A DNA stretch of 64,000 bases. Origin: Prinsepia uniflora (taxonomy: Eukaryota; Streptophyta; Magnoliopsida; Rosales; Rosaceae). Under the pieces are notes generated by a model. It did no database searches, was not told where the DNA came from, and saw nothing but the letters and a program-made list of their open reading frames with translations. Shown here piece after piece: positions 62,014 through 64,000 of this stretch (positions are counted from its first letter, which is position 1; each line of letters opens with the position of its first letter). The stretch is taken from NCBI GenBank assembly GCA_032719365.1, contig CM064864.1:4944183-5008182 (forward strand), written 5' to 3'. Both the position numbers and the translations under genes were made by a program.

Positions 62014-64000
62014 TGTAACGACCCGTCCCAAATATCGGGATTTAATAATATTTAATTGTGATTTACTAATCTGGGATTAGTTGGGCAATTTCGGACGAAT
62101 TGTGCAAAATGACCGTTTTGCCCTGGGCGTGGGCAAAACGTTGACTTTTAATTCGGATGGTCAAATGGACTTTGACCGATGACCGTGACGTAGTTCGGGA
62201 CGTCACGAGTTCATAGACAGGTGGCACGTTCGATTCCGACGTTCGTGGTGAAAGTTATGATGTACGGAAGTTCTTGGGCGTTTTCGTAATTTAAACATAA
62301 TAAGGGGGAAATGTTGACTTTTTGATCGGGTGGTCCGATGGCCGAGGATCGAGGATCGTTAGGAAGGTCTCGATGCCCTGAGTTCGTAGACGGGCGGCAC
62401 GCATCAATCGGAGTCCGTATGACCGAGTTACGGGTCAGGATGCGTGAGGGGCATTTTGGTAATTTTTCTGCACAAGGGCAGAATTGTAATTTCACACGGG
62501 GGGTACTGTTTCATTGAACAGCCGTGAAGGTGGATGCTTTGTGAGATCGATCCCGTGATTGTTTATCAATTTAATTGAGTTAATTGGGTCAGTTTGAGGT
62601 GGAATCGCACATATGATGGTGCTGGTAATCAATCACATGAACATGGGCACTGTTTTATCATGTTTTCGGGTCAGTGCAGGGATTTTACACAGTGGACTGA
62701 GGGGCACTTTAGGATGCTTTTAATGGTTGATTTAGATCGATAGAATGGAGAGTGAGTCGAGAGGATGACTCTGAGATTGAGAATGAGAGGATTGGAGTAA
62801 GAATGGTGGAGGAATGCTCAAAAACCCGAAACTGGTTTCTGGGAAAATCAAATTCAAACCTCCAGTTTTAGGCCAGCCCAAGCCTAATTGATGATGGATT
62901 GAGCTTTCTGAAACTTTAACGTGTCGAACCAGATCAAATGGAGCAAGCTTTGGGGCTCCTAGGGCCGTGAACGGACGAGGTGGACGGCCGGAAAACTCGA
63001 GCTAGAGTTGTGGTGATTGAGGTAATGTCGTGTTCAATTAATCATGCTAATTGGTTCGTGTTAGTCCTTATATGCTTCATATGAAGTTAATTTAACAATG
63101 GTTGAGGATTGATGGAGTTTTGGTGATTGACCCGTTTTGGGTGATCACGAGTTGATGGCTTGATTAGGGAATGGTTGATGTGTCACAGAACTGAAATTCA
63201 TATGCTAATGATTGTTTTAGGATCAAGAACGGATTGAATTGATGTCGAATTGGGTGTGACTGAACCGGATCCTATCGCGGGTAATCAGACCCGTTTACCA
63301 GACAAACGGGTGAAGGTGGTGACTGTAGCAGTTACCGTAAATTCGGGAAAATTACGGGACTTGAATAGGATGTTAATGATGAGGTTAGTAATCCTCTAAT
63401 GTGATTTGGACAGGATTGGGAGTCCCGGTGATAGTGGTGTGGCCCGGGAAGGCCTATGGCACGCGTATCGAGGCGCTCGGTTAAACGGTCTGTGAGTGGA
63501 CATTGGTTTTATAAATTCGAGGCATGCATAACTGTTTCATGATTGTTATAATTGTGATTATATGATTTATTTTGGATATTAGTGAATTTATATGTTTTCA
63601 CGCATTTCGAGGCGATTTACGTGTTTGCACGTGAATCGAGGTTTTCTGGATTTGCACTGATTTCCATAAATGTGGTTGGATATGATTTCATGAAACAGTT
63701 ATGGATTTGTTAAAATGAATTGGGCCAGGGGTCCAGTTAAATTACGAATCGGGCCAGGGGCCCAGTTAACTTATAAATCGGGCTAGGGGTCCAGTTAACT
63801 TATGAATCGGGCCAGGGGCCCAGTTGACTTATGAAATCGGGCCAGGGGCCCAGTTGATTTATATATGCGATTTCGGGTCGGGGACCCTAAAATGGAATTG
63901 AATAAACTATTTCGGATTTGATTCAACTATTTGGATTTATGACGGTTTTATGGAAATTCGGGGCAGGGCCCTTGTTATATTTTGGAAATGAATAATAAAA
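62014..64000 (+). repeat. 3' LTR of element G (partial, runs off the window)
   Basis: Starts TGTAACGACCCGTCCC right after the polypurine tract. About 1.99 kb visible. Near 63335 it lacks about 200 bp present in the 5' LTR (about 56755-56955), which includes the GC-rich block. Confidence 0.9.

Larger units (their letters stand above)
55427..64000 (+). mobile_element. Element G: LARD-like non-autonomous LTR retrotransposon
   Basis: 5' LTR 55427-58341, PBS TGGTATCAGAGC at 58344-58355, internal region 58342-62013, polypurine tract AAGGAGGGAAGGT at 62001-62013, and a 3' LTR from 62014 that runs past the window end. The 5' and 3' LTRs differ by about nine substitutions and one indel in the first 440 bp. 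The 3.67-kb internal region has no frame above 120 codons and no gag, protease, integrase or RT motif. Long LTRs plus a long non-coding interior are the definition of a LARD, which depends on proteins of another element. It is inserted in the 5' LTR of element F in the opposite orientation. Confidence 0.88.

Overview
The window is nuclear DNA of a flowering plant: intron-containing genes with GT-AG junctions, a plant MYB-CC transcription factor gene, a plant-type DUF547 gene, and plant LTR retrotransposons, hAT elements and a LINE. A woody eudicot, perhaps Rosaceae, is a guess from protein flavour only. No bacterial operons, CRISPR arrays or intact tRNA genes were seen.

Two host genes lie in a transposon-poor island on the + strand. 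A PHR1-like MYB-CC factor (PHL6-like) occupies 15881-17979 and a MIP1 leucine-zipper/DUF547 protein occupies about 24.1-29.4 kb. Exon phases close across every intron I placed. The MYB-CC reading frame slips near its C-terminus, and the 5' end of the DUF547 gene is only tentatively placed. Between them are a hAT-like relic carrying a piece of a MAP65 gene (18.7-19.6 kb) and the 3' end of a LINE (20.8-21.9 kb).

The rest is dominated by one LTR-retrotransposon family with unusually long LTRs (about 2.9-3.3 kb) and no recognisable gag-pol. LTRs run TGTAACGACCCG...GTCA in the sense orientation, the primer-binding site is TGGTATCAGAGC, and target duplications are 5 bp. Four complete solo LTRs have perfect target duplications (976-4034, 5655-8724, 31599-34623, 34937-38235). 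There are two more fragments (1-520, 8888-10010), one element on the - strand (50278-55426) and one on the + strand (55427 to beyond the window) inserted into the former. The + strand copy has a PBS, a polypurine tract and a 3.67-kb internal region without genes, so it looks like a LARD-type non-autonomous element.

The solo LTRs have damaged other elements. One splits an RNase H-like gene fragment at 793-4132. Two more, plus a 2-kb LTR of another family, are nested in a Ty1/copia element (30680-43859) whose own LTRs and ATTAA target duplication are intact. Beyond the copia element lie a decayed plastid 23S rRNA fragment (about 44.0 kb), a 957-bp non-autonomous hAT element with an exact 8-bp duplication (46971-47927), and an internally deleted hAT transposase gene broken by the - strand long-LTR element.

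The most unusual signal is inside the long LTRs. They carry arrays of short hairpins whose stem sequences differ from hairpin to hairpin and between subfamilies but remain self-complementary, clearest at 36791-37614. A GC-rich CACGCGC-type block is also kept in all complete copies.
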